DNA from: Nemertoderma westbladi
Lineage: Eukaryota > Xenacoelomorpha > Nemertodermatida > Nemertodermatidae
Reading direction: 5' to 3'
Assembly (NCBI GenBank): GCA_032718475.1
Contig: JAUCBJ010006901.1
Span: 1-27,045, forward strand
Length of the DNA stretch: 27,045 nucleotides
Part shown: in pieces, positions 1 through 10,650 of the stretch
Position numbering within the stretch: the first letter of the stretch is position 1
Layout of the letters: every line of letters starts with the position of its first letter
Program-made: the position numbers and the translations under genes
Notes under the pieces: model-generated
Told to the model about the DNA's origin: nothing
What the model saw: only the letters and a program-made list of their open reading frames with translations
Databases searched by the model: none

Positions 1-500
1 TGCACATACAGAGGAAATAGGTCTTAGATCCTCTAAAAACACCGATACAGCAATAATACGGTCTCTTACACTTATTAAATCAACTACAGAGTATTTTAAT
101 GTAAAAGATAATAAAAATAACGGGGCAATTCAGCAAAGGCTTTTACACTACCTACTGCACGCACATGCAGTAGCTACTACACTACAATAAGAAGTTTACA
201 GTATGAAGTCTACTGATCTAGCTCCTTGACCTTTAGGACGTACATACTGCAGCACACTGTGTACAGTTTGTAATGGAAATATGATAATTCTGTAATTTGA
301 ATCAACCGCCAAAAAAATATCAATTCACAGCGCCTATCTATATCATCTATCTACTTAAAATATACTTTTAATATACTGTATAAGTAGTGTACTAGGTATG
401 GTATAAGTGTATAATTGTAATGTTCTGATGTAATTATAAGTGATACAAGCAAATAATAATGTCCTTTACATTTTACTGATAGAAGTTAAGCCAAATCCAC
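1..500. other. AT-rich gene-less DNA at the window start
   Basis: I see no coding region, RNA gene or recognisable mobile element here. The DNA is AT-rich with short runs of TACAGTA- and ACTGTA-like sequence, which recur through the whole window as background composition. Confidence 0.5.
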
Positions 501-508
501 CGACCCCA

Positions 509-531
509 CCCCCCCCCCCCCCCCCCCCCCC
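509..531 (+). repeat. C homopolymer (about 23 C)
   Basis: An uninterrupted run of C, preceded by a short CCCCACC lead-in. Similar C or G runs occur near 5670, 19280 and 24515. Exact length in such runs is often unreliable in assemblies. On the opposite strand it is a G run with G-quadruplex potential. Confidence 0.9.
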
Positions 532-550
532 TCCTCAATTTGCAATTTTG

Positions 551-750
551 CTCAAAGTCCCAGACTAGTTAACCAGTCAGCTTAGTTGTTCACGTGCTGC
601 TCGAAGTCCCAGACTAGGTAACCAGTCAGCTTAGTTGTTCACGTGCTGCTCGAAGCCCCAGACTAGTTAACCAGTCAGCTTAGTTGTTCATGTGCTCCTG
701 ACTAGTTAACGTGCTGGTTTAGTTGTTCACGTGCTGCTCGAAGTCGTAGA
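551..750 (+). repeat. 49-bp minisatellite, about four units
   Basis: Units begin with CTCRAAG at 551, 600 and 649, giving an exact 49-bp period. The fourth unit is rearranged and shortened and ends near 746. Each full unit carries CCCAGACTAGTTAACCAGTC and a TTCACGTGCTGC segment. A single similar TTCACGTGCTGC stretch occurs near 20900. No coding role is apparent. Confidence 0.85.
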
Positions 751-895
751 ATATATAAAACAACAACAATAACGGATGAGTAGGTTAAACCGATAAGAAA
801 CAATTTATTCTGATTGAATGAATTAGGCCTACATTAGTCTTACTCTATTCATGTATTCAATGTTAAAACTTATTTGAATTTACCGCCAAAATATA

Positions 896-918
896 GGTGG
901 CAGATCTGATCTGCCACC
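896..918. repeat. Short perfect inverted repeat upstream of the Ubc9 gene
   Basis: Arms GGTGGCAGAT and ATCTGCCACC (10 bp each) are separated by CTG. It lies about 320 bp upstream of the Ubc9 start codon. It could be a palindromic protein-binding site, a small MITE relic or chance; the sequence alone does not decide. Confidence 0.6.
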
Positions 919-1238
919 CTTTCCAGTACAAATTACATAATGATGTCTTACGATACGATGTCTTTCAATCATTTGAATTTCCCGCGCTATGGAGCAGGGT
1001 GGCACCTTTTAGGGACTTGTGTAGGCGTAGCTGTACTGTACTGCATTAGGCCTAACCTCTGTAACCTGTAAACCTAACAGCCTAACCGCACTTCAGTACT
1101 ATCAGACTACCGGTACAGTCCCGTCACTGTTGGTTTTTGACGTTGGGTTTTCTGATTTTATTATAAAACGTACCAGTACCTACTGAAATTTACCTATACC
1201 AGTACAGCAGTTGGAAGTAGGCCTATACTGATATACGG

Positions 1239-1727
1239 ATGTCTGGAATCGCATCTGCACGATTGTCTGAAGAACGGAAGGCGTGGCGTAAAGACCATCC
1301 CTTTGGTTTTATCGCGAAACCATCGAAGAATCCCGACGGTACACTCAATTTATTCTGTTGGGAATGTTATATCCCGGGTAAGAAGTCGACGCCCTGGGAG
1401 GGAGGCTACTACAAACTCAAAATGTTGTTTAAGGACGATTACCCGAGCTCCCCTCCCAAGTGTAAGTTCGAGCCGCCGTTGTTTCATCCCAATATCTACC
1501 CGAGTGGGACCGTCTGTCTGAGTATCCTAGACGAAGAAAAAGATTGGCGACCCGCGGTGACAATCAAACAGATTCTACTCGGGATACAGGACCTCCTCAA
1601 CGACCCCAACATAAACGACCCCGCCCAGGCCGAGGCCTACACCACATACTGTCAGAACCGAGGCGATTACGATAAGAAAGTTCGAGCGCAATCGAAACGG
1701 TTCCCACACCCAGACGGTGGGGAGTGA
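1239..1727 (+). CDS. UBC9: SUMO-conjugating enzyme E2 (Ubc9), intronless
   Basis: This is the single E2 that accepts SUMO from the SAE1/SAE2 activating enzyme as a thioester and transfers it to target lysines, mainly in the nucleus and at nuclear pores. The 162-residue ORF spans the whole UBC fold; the animal protein is about 158 residues. Visible hallmarks are the basic N-terminal SUMO/E1-binding helix (R13, K14, R17, H20), the HPN motif at 83-85, catalytic Cys93 inside [14 protein letters not shown], the Ubc9-specific DEEKDW insertion (98-103) and the DPAQAEAY substrate-pocket segment from residue 127. The ATG gives the family N-terminus MSGIA and has a purine at -3. No intron interrupts the ORF, although the gene has several introns in vertebrates. 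It is therefore either a retrocopy under selection or a gene of an intron-poor lineage. The local sequence is richer in GC than its flanks. All key residues are intact, so I consider it functional. Confidence 0.95.
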   Translation: MSGIASARLSEERKAWRKDHPFGFIAKPSKNPDGTLNLFCWECYIPGKKSTPWEGGYYKLKMLFKDDYPSSPPKCKFEPPLFHPNIYPSGTVCLSILDEEKDWRPAVTIKQILLGIQDLLNDPNINDPAQAEAYTTYCQNRGDYDKKVRAQSKRFPHPDGGE

Positions 1728-1810
1728 ATCCCAGGGGAATACAACGTCGTCCAACGGATTAATTAGTCGCCGTTCCCAACTCAATGTCAATAGAAAGTTT
1801 TAGGACTTAG

Positions 1811-1816
1811 AATAAA
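1811..1816 (+). terminator. AATAAA polyadenylation signal of Ubc9
   Basis: A canonical AATAAA lies about 84 bp after the Ubc9 stop codon, and a T/GT-rich stretch (TTTGTTATATTTGATGTGG) follows within 40 bp, as expected of a cleavage and polyadenylation site. It suggests a short 3' UTR. No poly(A) tail is encoded in the DNA just downstream, which argues weakly against a recent processed retrocopy. Confidence 0.65.
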
Positions 1817-1829
1817 GGCTATCGATTCA

Positions 1830-2454
1830 GCAGTATTTGTTATATTTGATGTGGCACCGGTCAGCCGGTACCGGCACCACGATATAGAGAGATACCGGTA
1901 ATGAGTTATTACGTTTTACAGAATATATTTTTTCTTAATTTATATTATATGTAGGCCTAACATATTCGTATTTTGTGTGAATATTAATACAATATCTTCT
2001 CACCTTCTACAAAATTACAAATAAGTACTGTTTAGGGGGTGTAAACATTGAATTCAATATAAAACATTACGGGAAAGAATCAGGTTACACTGTCAGTGTT
2101 TTCTAACCAACACAATAAACTAAAATTTATTTTACTTGAAGTCAATTTGCGAGACAGACTATTTTTCACTTGCGGCTAATATGCGCCTCTATCTGTTAGA
2201 ATATCAGCCGTTCTGTTGAAATTTTAATATCCTTTACTATTTTGTATTTTCCCGTTACTCCCGTTTTCCTTTGACTAAACAGAGTTAAACCGAGTGTGGG
2301 TGACCTTTAATAAGATTATGTGCCATCTATTTTAAAATCGTTTAAAGATATATTTATCATTAAATAATTAACATCTTGGCCGGCCCCTTCTACATAGAAA
2401 TCGAATTGAGTATTTGTTGTGCGTTTTCCCAACAAGTTGCATTGATCAGTATCG
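1830..2454. other. Gene-less spacer between Ubc9 and the satellites
   Basis: AT-rich DNA with no coding signal. It includes one isolated, diverged monomer of the 68-bp satellite (listed separately) and a small cluster of GCCGGTACCGGCACC-type palindromes near 1863. Confidence 0.5.
2069..2140 (+). repeat. Solo diverged monomer of the 68-bp satellite
   Basis: It has the order GGGAAAG-AT-CAGGTTACA, then TTTTCTAACCAACACAATAAAC, the same landmarks and spacing as the array units at 3664-4370. It stands alone, about 1.5 kb from the array, and has GTGTTTTCTAACC where array units have GGATTTTCTAACC. Confidence 0.75.
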
Positions 2455-3665
2455 TGAGCGGTACCAGTAGAGTGGTACAGAGCAGTAGAGCGGTACAGAG
2501 CAGTAGAGGGGTACAGAGCAGTAGAGCGGTACAGAGCAGTTGAGCGGTACAGAGCAGTAGAGCGGTACAGAGCAGTAGAGCGCTACAGAGCAGTAGAGTG
2601 GTACAGAGCAGTAGAGCGGTACAGAGCAGTATAGCGGTACAGAGCAGTAGAGCGGTACAGAGCAGTAGAGCGGTACAGAGCAGTAGAGCGGTACAGAGCA
2701 GTTGAGTGGTACAGAGCAGTAGAGCGGTACAGAGCAGTAGAGTGGTACAGAGCAGTAGTGCGGTACCGGTAGAGCGGTAGAGCGGTACAGAGCAGTAGAG
2801 CGGTACAGAGCAGTAGAGCGGTACAGAGCAGTTGAGCGGTGCAGAGCAGTAGAGCGGTACAAGCAGTAGAGCGGTGCAGAGCAGTAGAGCGGTACAGAGC
2901 AGTAGAGCGGTACATAGCAGTAGAGCGGTACAGAGCAGTACCGGTAGAGCGGTACAGAGCAGTAGAGCGGTACATAGCAGTAGAGCGGTACATAGCAGTA
3001 GAGTGGTACAGAGCGGTACCGGTAGAGCGGTACAGAGCAGTACAGCGGTACAGAGCAGTAGAGTGGTACAGAGCAGTAGAGTGGTACAGAGCAGTAGAGC
3101 GGTACAGAGCAGTAGAGCGGTACAGAGCAGTAGAGTGGTACAGGGCAGTAGAGCTGGTACAGAGCAGTAGAGTGGTACAGAGCAGTAGAGTGGTACAGAG
3201 CAGTAGAGCGGTACCGGTTAGAGCGGTACAGAGCAGTAGAGCGGTACAGAGCAGTAGAGCGGTTCAGAGCAGTAGAGTGGTACAGAGCAGTAGAGCGGTT
3301 CAGAGCAGTAGAGTGGTACAGAGCAGTAGAGCGGTACAGAGCAGTTGAGCAGTGCAGAGCAGTAGAGTGGTACAGATCAGTAGAGCGGTACCGGTAGAGC
3401 GGTACAGAGCAGTAGAGCGGTACAGAGCAGTAGAGCGGTGCAGAGCAGTAGAGTGGTACAAAGCAGTAGAGCGGTACCGGCCTAGAGCGGTACAAAGCAG
3501 TAGAGCAGTACAGAGCAGTAGAGCGGTACAGAGCAGTAGCGAGCGGTACATAGCAGTAGAGCAGTCGAGCAGTGGCGGTACAGAGCAGTAGAGCGGTACA
3601 GAGCAGTTGAGTGGTACAGAGCAGTAGAGCAGTACTGGTAGAGCGGTACAGAGCAGTAGAGCAGT
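2455..3665 (+). repeat. 18-bp minisatellite, about 67 units
   Basis: Consensus GTAGAGCGGTACAGAGCA repeated over about 1.2 kb, with point variants (GCGG/GTGG, TACAG/TACAT) and scattered units carrying a GTACCGGTAGAG insertion. Because 18 is a multiple of three and the unit lacks stops in several frames, long spurious ORFs appear on both strands; they encode repeats such as ALYRST or AVERYR and are not genes. The array abuts the 68-bp satellite without a spacer. Confidence 0.97.
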
Positions 3666-4370
3666 TACAGAGGCGGGATTTTCTAACCAAAACAATAAAC
3701 AGTCACTTTACCAAATGAAGGAAAGGAGCAGGTTACAGAGGCGGGCCTTTCTAACCAAAACAATAAACGGTCGCTTTACCAAATCAGGGAAAGGAGCAGG
3801 TTACAGAGGCGTGATTTTCTAACCAAAACAATAAACAGTCACTTTACCAAATGAAGGAAAGGAGCAGGTTACAGAGGCGGGCCTTTCTAACCATAACAAT
3901 AAACGGTCACTTTACCAAATAAGGGAAAGGAGCAGGTTACAGAGGCGGGATTTTCTAACCAAAACAATAAACGATCATTTAACTAATTGAGGGAAAGGAG
4001 CAGGTTACAGAGGCGGGATTTTCTAACCAAAACAATAAACAGTCACTTTACCAAATGAATGATTGGAGCAGGTTACAGAGGCGGTCTTTCTAACCAAAAC
4101 AATAAACGATCACTTAACTAATTCAGGGAAAGGAGCAGGCTACAGAGGCGGGCTTTTCTAACTAAAACAATAAACGGTCACTTTACCAATTGGGGAAAGG
4201 AGCAGGTCACAGAGGCGGGCTTTTCTAACCAAAACAATAATAAATAATCACAATTACCAATTGAGGGAAAGTAGCAGGTTACAGAAGCAGGTGTTTCTAA
4301 CCAAAACAATAAACGATCACTTTTAGCAATTGGGGAAAGGAGCCGGTTACAGAAACGGAATTTTCTAACC
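3664..4370 (+). repeat. 68-bp satellite, ten full units plus a partial
   Basis: Units start with GTTACAG at 3664, 3732, 3800, 3868, 3936, 4004, 4072, 4139, 4206, 4278 and 4346. The period is 68 bp with small indels. Each unit contains TTTTCTAACCAAAACAATAA and ends in GGGAAAGGAGCAG. Divergence grows toward the right end. Related solo copies occur at 2069 (+) and 25136 (-), so the unit is dispersed as well as tandem. Confidence 0.95.
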
Positions 4371-5669
4371 ACGCATTTTACGGCGGCATTATATTACATT
4401 ATGAACGGTTGTATATATCCTATATTGGGACAACCTCTTTGCTTTTTAGCTAAAACCGGCCCGATATTTTCGATATCCGTGTGTTTTCACTATCAAATGG
4501 GGAATAAGTAGATTTTTCGAACACATTGTATGTGGACTGATCTGTTCGTTTAGAACTACATTATAGATTTAGAGGTACCACCACAGCTACCCATAACATT
4601 ACAGTAGTCATCATGATCCATTTTAAATGCATTATCCAGATATGTATCAATTATCTAAAATTTATTAATTATTTAAAAGGTCAGCCTGTACTAAAATTCT
4701 GAAATACGTTTATTAATTACCATCATTCTCTCATTTACAACTGTTTAGGCTACATATCAGAGTACCGGTATCAATATCTATTGTACAGTAGCTGAGTATT
4801 ATAATGCTATGTAATTATTTCTAAGGCATAGGCTTTATACCTACCTACTTACAATACTGCAAAATACAGTACTGCTCTATATACTAATACCGGTACTATG
4901 ATAGCCTAAGAGAACAGCAGTAGAGAAACCGGTAGCATGAAACCTAACAGTAGATTTCTGGCGGACATAAAAAGCCAAAAGAAGGGGACATTATGAGTGA
5001 TTTAAACGGACAAGAAAAATTATTGCGTTTATTATGTCAATAATCAATAACTAATTGGGTTTAATCGATAATTAAGACATGTTCTATGTGACGGGATCCT
5101 GGAGTTGGCAGTGTGGATCCCTACCGGTGTGTTGTTTGGATTATATGCGTCGCCGCGTCTGTAGGCTGCTGAAAGGCTGTGGTGTCTGAATGCTAAGGCC
5201 GAAGGCCGTTTGAAAAACTGAGTTTTAGTGGCAGTTGTTCGTAATGTCAGAATATAATAATAGCACAGTCAGAATATAATAGCACGGTAATGACGACGGT
5301 TAAAAACCGTTCCGGTCTCACAATAAGTATAACGGTTATATTGCTAACACATATTAGTTACTCCTACTGTTCTAAGTGGCCTGGCCAATGGATGCGTTCC
5401 AATCACCTGTTTTCCTGTCCCATCATTGGCTAACCTAATTAATCTCTATCTCGGCACTCCCTGATGCCACTATCCCCAATTGCTAGCCCCTTTGTCCTTT
5501 GAGATGGCTTATGGCCTCTCAACTCTGTTCGTGGCTGGCAGTGTGTATTGCCTGAGTTGGTTATTAGGTGACATGATATTAATAATGTCACCTTCCCAAC
5601 TGTAATTGGTAAAAAGCCACTTTCCCAATTTTCCACTGGGTAGTGCAGGGAATTGAATCTGCTTACACT
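4371..5669. other. Gene-less region between the satellites and a C-rich tract
   Basis: No convincing gene. The first kilobase is AT-rich with ACCGGTA elements. From about 5440 to 5690 the sequence has the compact, balanced look of a dispersed repeat, and its minus strand carries AGATTCAATTCC, which loosely resembles a Pol III B box. I could not define the ends of such an element. Confidence 0.35.
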
Positions 5670-6369
5670 CCCCCCCCCCCCCATGCTATCTATCTTCCCG
5701 GTGAGAAGATAGCATCAACCTTAAGTGCGCTTCAATTCCACTGGATTCCAATCTAGTATTGGATGTAGGGTGGAATTTTCTTCTTGGGGTCAGCTTTCCA
5801 GGCTGGCCCCCCTGGGTCTGTTTTCACTACCCATCCTTGGCACATTTGCGAGCTAAGCTGTACCAAGGCATCTGACGTCTCTGTTTTAGACCTGTTTTAG
5901 ACTCTTAGACGCCCTCACTCCTCACACAATTTTATGTATCGGACTTCGTTTGTCCGTTCCCCTCTCACTAGTCACATAGGACTTATCCCCCTCCACGCTC
6001 TGAATCTTGCACTCTACTTCCCCATACCCTAATACCGCCTCCCCATGCTCCTCCCATACTCAAGCCGTTTCATTCTCACTCATTTCTGTTGGGCCTCACA
6101 TTCTCGTTTATGTTGTCGCATTCAAGAAGTGAGGTCCGTCCAATGTCTCGTCCTCCTGTTTCAGTCAATTAGTCCCCACTCCCAGTAGCTAATTGGAAAA
6201 GGTTATATCTGACTATAGTACGTATGTTATACTTTCTCTAATATTGATTGATTACCTACATACATACTAATTGCACTTAAGTTAATTGCATTTAGGAATT
6301 ATTCGTACTGGCCTGTCCATGCGGTGCCTTCCAGGCACATTGACATCACCTGTAATCAGTCCTAGAGTT
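5670..6369. other. C run, hairpin and pyrimidine-rich tail beyond the knuckle gene
   Basis: Starts with about 13 C, then a bulged hairpin (ATGCTATC…GATAGCAT, 5683-5715). The rest is pyrimidine-rich on the plus strand, so it reads as a purine-rich 3' region of the minus-strand gene-like sequence that ends at 6370. No ORF of interest is visible. It may be the 3' part of the same decayed element. Confidence 0.4.
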
Positions 6370-8889
6370 TTATATTGCTCCTCCCGCACCCTCTGGGAAC
6401 CATCTCAGTTCCTTACCCCTATCGTCATCCTGCCTGGGTCGCTTCTTCCCTTCCTGTTTACTCTTGAGGCTACTCATCCTCGCTGATACCATCTTACCAA
6501 GCCCCGTTGTTGGTTCCTTGGGCGCGGGTGTTATTAACTCACTGTATCGCTTTGCAGGTGGTCCCACTGAGTGTCCCTCCTGTTTCCCCCTGGTAGCGTC
6601 CCACAAGATCATCTTCATCGCACGCGGCACGTGTTCTGCCAGAAAATCCCTGAATTCTATCCTATTTTCTGGTGACCATCTATCCAGATATCTTTAGGTG
6701 TTGATGACCCCTCCGTATGATGCCGTTGTCGCTACCTCCTGATACGTCAATGGTAGTCTTCTCTTTGTAATCTCCTGGCGGGCTCATAGATTAATATTGA
6801 AGAAGCCCCACTGGAACTCCTGGGCCTTCATCCTTTTCCTTGTCATGACTCCGACGTCGGCCCACTCCTCAAAGATGCGAAACTTCTCCTTGTACTCCAT
6901 CCAGTAGCACTGGCGCTCAAAGTGCCCCCTAAACTTGCACTTCGAACACCTGTGGTGCAACCTTGGGCACACGCCCATCCTGTGCGTAGACTCTCAGCAG
7001 TAAAGACACGCCGCCCCCTTCTGGTAATGGTACAGACAGTTCTTTTGCTGGTGGGTTAGTCTCCCACATTAATCGCAACCATCTATCACTATCTCTGCCC
7101 CACTGTCTCGTAGCCTCCTGGGTCTGTGGAGTCGCTGGTAGGTAAACATCTCGACGTTGTCCTCCCTACCCATGTCGATATCCTCCTCCTCCCTTGGTAT
7201 CATTTCTCCAAACACTACCCGTGGTGCCGTCCCCGGTTGCTCGCCCAGTCGGATCGTGTTCGCTGGGAAGTCCATTGCCGGTTCCCCGTGCTCCCAGGTT
7301 CGCTTGACGGGTGCATCTCAGAAGGCTCTCGCCCCGCTGGCTGTCACCACTCTCCCATCCACCCAGTCCATGTCCGACCGGCCGATTCTCTCTATCGGCA
7401 GCATTGCCCTGAACTCATCCTCCTCTTCTTCCGCCGCCAGGACCGGACCCAAACCCGGGATCCCGGCTGATCCACTGTGTCCCTTTCCGCCCTGGTATTC
7501 GCCTGTGGCCTTCCACCCTTCCACCTCCCTCGATATCTTCCTTCCGAAGTCCCCCTCAGAGCCCACAGGCATCGGCATTCCTTGTAGCCCCGATGTAGAC
7601 TGTATCGGTGTCTCTTCTATGCAATCCAGCTCGCCCCCCAGCCGAAACTCGTCCGAGGTTTCCGATCCCCACTTCAACTCGTCCAAATCTTGGGCTTCAA
7701 ACTCGTACTCCCCTCCCCTTATATCTGCCTCTCTGCCCGCTGCCTTCCTTCTCTCTCTCCTAGTGACTTCCTCTAGTCTCCTCTTTTCTATCCGCCTCCA
7801 GTTTCTTCTATCGCTTGTACGGTGTGTCTACCTCTCTGTCCACCAGGTGTTGGGTATCGTAGTATACCAACTCGCCCTTCAGCCTCGGGTGGTCTACAAG
7901 ACCTTCTAGGGCCACCTTAAAGGCTCTCCTGTGGCTCAGAGCTGATCCCGATAGTAGAAACGCCATCGGCTCCCTGCCGATAGTCACTGTAATGAAAAGA
8001 TTCATCAAACAGTTCATTATCATTAATGAACCATCATTATCCAGTCCTCCTGTAAGATATATCTCTTCTGATATATCTTTATCATTACCTTCCGGAAGTG
8101 ATATAGCTCCTCCCTCCTCAGTCTCGCTCCCCATTTGAGTGAGTTTGCAAGCTCCTCTCCGTATTCCTCTCGGAACTTGTTCCACTCCATCGGCTTGTGG
8201 CAGATGAGTCCCATCAGCTGGCCCTTCGCCACGGCTCCGTATTGTCCCGTGTTATCCACCAATCCCAATCCGTCTGGTTTCGTCATAGCCATAGCCATGT
8301 AGACTACCTGCATGTCCAGAAGATTCGGGGTGCCCAGTCCAATATTCCTCTCCGAGTCGTCGCGTATCGCCGATCCAATCTTCACCATAGTCCTCGTCCT
8401 TACTGGCTTCTGCACCGTATCCGGTAGGCGGTTTAATTTTGGGCCGCTTGTCTTACCGTAGGTCCCTAGGTCGAATAGAAAGATATCTGCAATATAGTGC
8501 AGTAATATAGTTCTACCCGATCCTCCTGACCCCCTCCTCGACCCCTCATGATCCTCTACAGTCCCCTCGTCGTCTAGGACCATGTATCTGCCCCTGTCTA
8601 CGGAATCTACAAACCTACTCCATTCCTTTCTAGATGGTTGTTTCGTGTGCTTTGGTATCCCGAAGGTCTCTCGTCCCCCTTTACGATGTAGCGAAGATGC
8701 TCGTTGATGTGTGTTATCCAATGACGGCGTTCCGTAGGTTCCGACCAGTCGTCTCTCGTGCATCTCCCTAAACTTATCCTGCAGTGCGTACGCTCTCTGA
8801 CTGTTTGGGAGTCGCTTGTAGTATTCCCTCGTCCTGTTCTCCGGATGTCTCAGTGTGAAGTCCACTAGTACTTCCTTCCCGCTCTTCAC
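6370..8889 (-). pseudogene. Decayed retroelement-like gene with three tandem CCHC zinc knuckles
   Basis: One long minus-strand reading frame of about 840 codons, broken by a frameshift pair (out of frame between about 8110 and 8025, back near 7812) and by in-frame stops at 7318, 7069, 6994, 6784 and 6694. The N-terminal 290 codons have no motif I recognise. A strongly basic helix-like stretch follows (about 7800-7735), then an acidic region (7686-7318, including an EEEED run). Next come three C-x2-C-x4-H-x4-C knuckles at 7077-7036, 7008-6967 and 6948-6907; the first two each have a stop codon inside. The C-terminal part contains FEEWADVGVMTRKR and a basic tail. Multiple knuckles suggest nucleic-acid binding, as in retroelement Gag or LINE ORF1 proteins. 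No protease, RT or integrase is present. The first codon available is GTG just after a stop, so the true start is lost. Family unassigned. Confidence 0.6.
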
Positions 8890-9134
8890 CGATTACCTCT
8901 TCTTCACTCTTTCTCTGCCATCACGAATCCACTCACTCTCACCAAACTGGTGGGGCCTTAGAAAGGCTCAGTTAGATAAGAGGGTTACTAAATAAGATCT
9001 TATTAGCTTTGATTAGCGATGGCACCTCCTATCTGCTCTATTTACTACCTTTTAGTACAAACATTCCCCTATGTGTCAGTTTTTGCTCCTAATTTACAAT
9101 TTTGTCCATTGCTTTTATTAATGATTCTAGAACA
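8890..9134. other. Short gene-less gap between the knuckle gene and copia
   Basis: AT-rich DNA with no coding signal. The rightmost five bases form the left copy of the copia target duplication. Confidence 0.5.
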
Positions 9135-9139
9135 ATATT

Positions 9140-9381
9140 TATTAGAAAACAATTTATAACTGTGTCTCAAACAACCTTTTAATCAAAACATAAAATCACT
9201 TTTCAAACTAGAAATAATATATCGTACAGTAAGTTACATTAACAGCTGATAGTCCATTTAAGTTTAGAAGACAAACAAACGCCCATCACCAATATACATA
9301 GAGATATTACAAAACAGAACTATATTGTGCAATACAGTTTGGCAGAGTACTTGATGAACCAATAATCAAATATTTCCAACA
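9140..9381 (-). repeat. Copia 3' LTR
   Basis: 242 bp, matching 14066-14307 except at one position. Its right edge meets the polypurine tract and its left edge meets the ATATT target duplication. Confidence 0.97.
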
Positions 9382-9391
9382 CTTCCCCTCG
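9382..9391 (-). promoter_or_regulatory. Copia polypurine tract
   Basis: Reads CGAGGGGAAG on the element strand, directly before the 3' LTR start TGTTGG. This is the expected position and composition of the plus-strand DNA primer. Confidence 0.85.
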
Positions 9392-9429
9392 TCAAGTACG
9401 TCAGTTTATCTTGAGATCTGAGATGAAAT

Positions 9430-10650
9430 TTAACCCATCATTTTTGTTCTGAATTTTAAAAATTTTTCTTTGAATAGTGGTTTGGTCATAATGTCCTCGA
9501 TCATATGTTCAGTTGGGCAATGTTTTAGAACAACAATCTTCTTATTAACCATGTCTCGAATGTAATGATATTTAATTTCTATATGCTTAGTTCTTCCATG
9601 AAAACGTGGATTTTCCGATAACGCAATACACCCATTGTTATCCTCGAATAACGTAGTGCTCCCATTTTGGTCAATGCCTAAATCCCCCAATAAAGTTCTT
9701 AACCACACTAACTCCCTGGTGGCGACACTAGCAGCAATATACTCTGCCTCCGTTGTACTCTGAGCCACAAGTGTTTGTTTTTTACACGCCCATGAAATAA
9801 GTGAATCGTTCACAAAGAACAAATACCCAGATATAGATTTTCTATCATAGTTTCTTCCCCAATCAGCATCTACATATCCAACTAATTGAACACGGTTGTT
9901 TGATTGATCAGCAACATATTCAATGCCGACATCCATCGTTCCTTTAATGTATCTGAATATTCTCTTCACCGCTTTCCAGTGTTCCTCGCCTGGATTAGAA
10001 CTGAATTGATTAACATTACTTAGTGCTGCAGCCAAGTCCGGTCTTGTAGCACAAACAGCATATGTCAGCCCTCCAATAGCCGCTTGATAACTCTTCTGAT
10101 TAACAGACTCCCCTTCATTAAGTGACAAATTTGAATTGGCATCAAACGGTGTTGAGACAGTATTACAGTCTTGCATTCCAAACTTATTTAAGAGATCTTC
10201 AAGATATGCTTGCTGATTTAATTTTAATTTTCGATTATCGCGATCTCTTTCTATCTTGATTCCCAAGCAGTAACGTACTTCACCTAAATCTTTTGTATTA
10301 AATCGCTCTGAAATTGCTAATTTTTCTTCCTTCAACATAATCATGGAATTGGAGCAAAGCAGTAAGTCATCTACATATAACGCCAATATTAGAAAGTTAT
10401 TACCTTCTCGTTTTATATAAATACATGGATCTGCATGCGATTGCATGTAGCCATTATCAACCAGATTGTCATGCATTGCTTTATTCCAACAACGAGATGC
10501 CTGCTTTAAGCCATATATGCTTTTCTCTAATTTACACACTAAATGTTCATCTCCTTTGAGAATAAAATGTTCAGGTTGTCTCATGTAAATTTCTTCCTCT
10601 AAAACTCCATTGAGAAATGCCGTTTCAACATCCATATGATGAACTTCCAA
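9430..10650 (-). pseudogene. Copia Pol, C-terminal part: reverse transcriptase and RNase H
   Basis: About 405 codons of RT and RNase H, which copy the element RNA into DNA. After the LEVHHMDVETAFLNG motif come KLEKSIYGLKQA, the catalytic YVDDLL (Asp-Asp about residues 103-104 of the open frame), the RNase H start YVDADWGRN and the AQSTTEAEYIA motif. It ends with a normal stop at 9430, shortly before the polypurine tract. The frame is intact in this part. It is separated from the upstream half of RT by a LINE insertion at 10656-11016. The insertion plus duplication adds 393 bp, a multiple of three, so the frame phase is unchanged, but stops within the insert break translation. The first ten residues of the open frame come from the insert. 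Confidence 0.93.

Noticed and set aside
1303-1790. ORFs overlapping Ubc9 on both strands
   Set aside because: Shadows of the conserved Ubc9 frame; no independent features.
2446-3695. Long repetitive ORFs on both strands (414, 169, 136 and 131 codons; ALYRST or AVERYR repeats)
   Set aside because: They exist in several frames at once because the 18-bp repeat length is divisible by three and the unit lacks stops. They do not extend into unique sequence with any domain.
5439-5684. Protein-coding gene or defined SINE on the minus strand
   Set aside because: The 81-codon frame has no domain, and I could not find an A box, tail or duplications to define a SINE.
7157-7909. Plus-strand 250-codon ORF rich in Ser and Pro
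   Set aside because: It is antisense to the knuckle-gene frame, low in complexity and has no domain. The minus strand shows three zinc knuckles, so this is a shadow.
8197-8427. Plus-strand ORF of 76 codons
   Set aside because: Antisense shadow of the same minus-strand gene.
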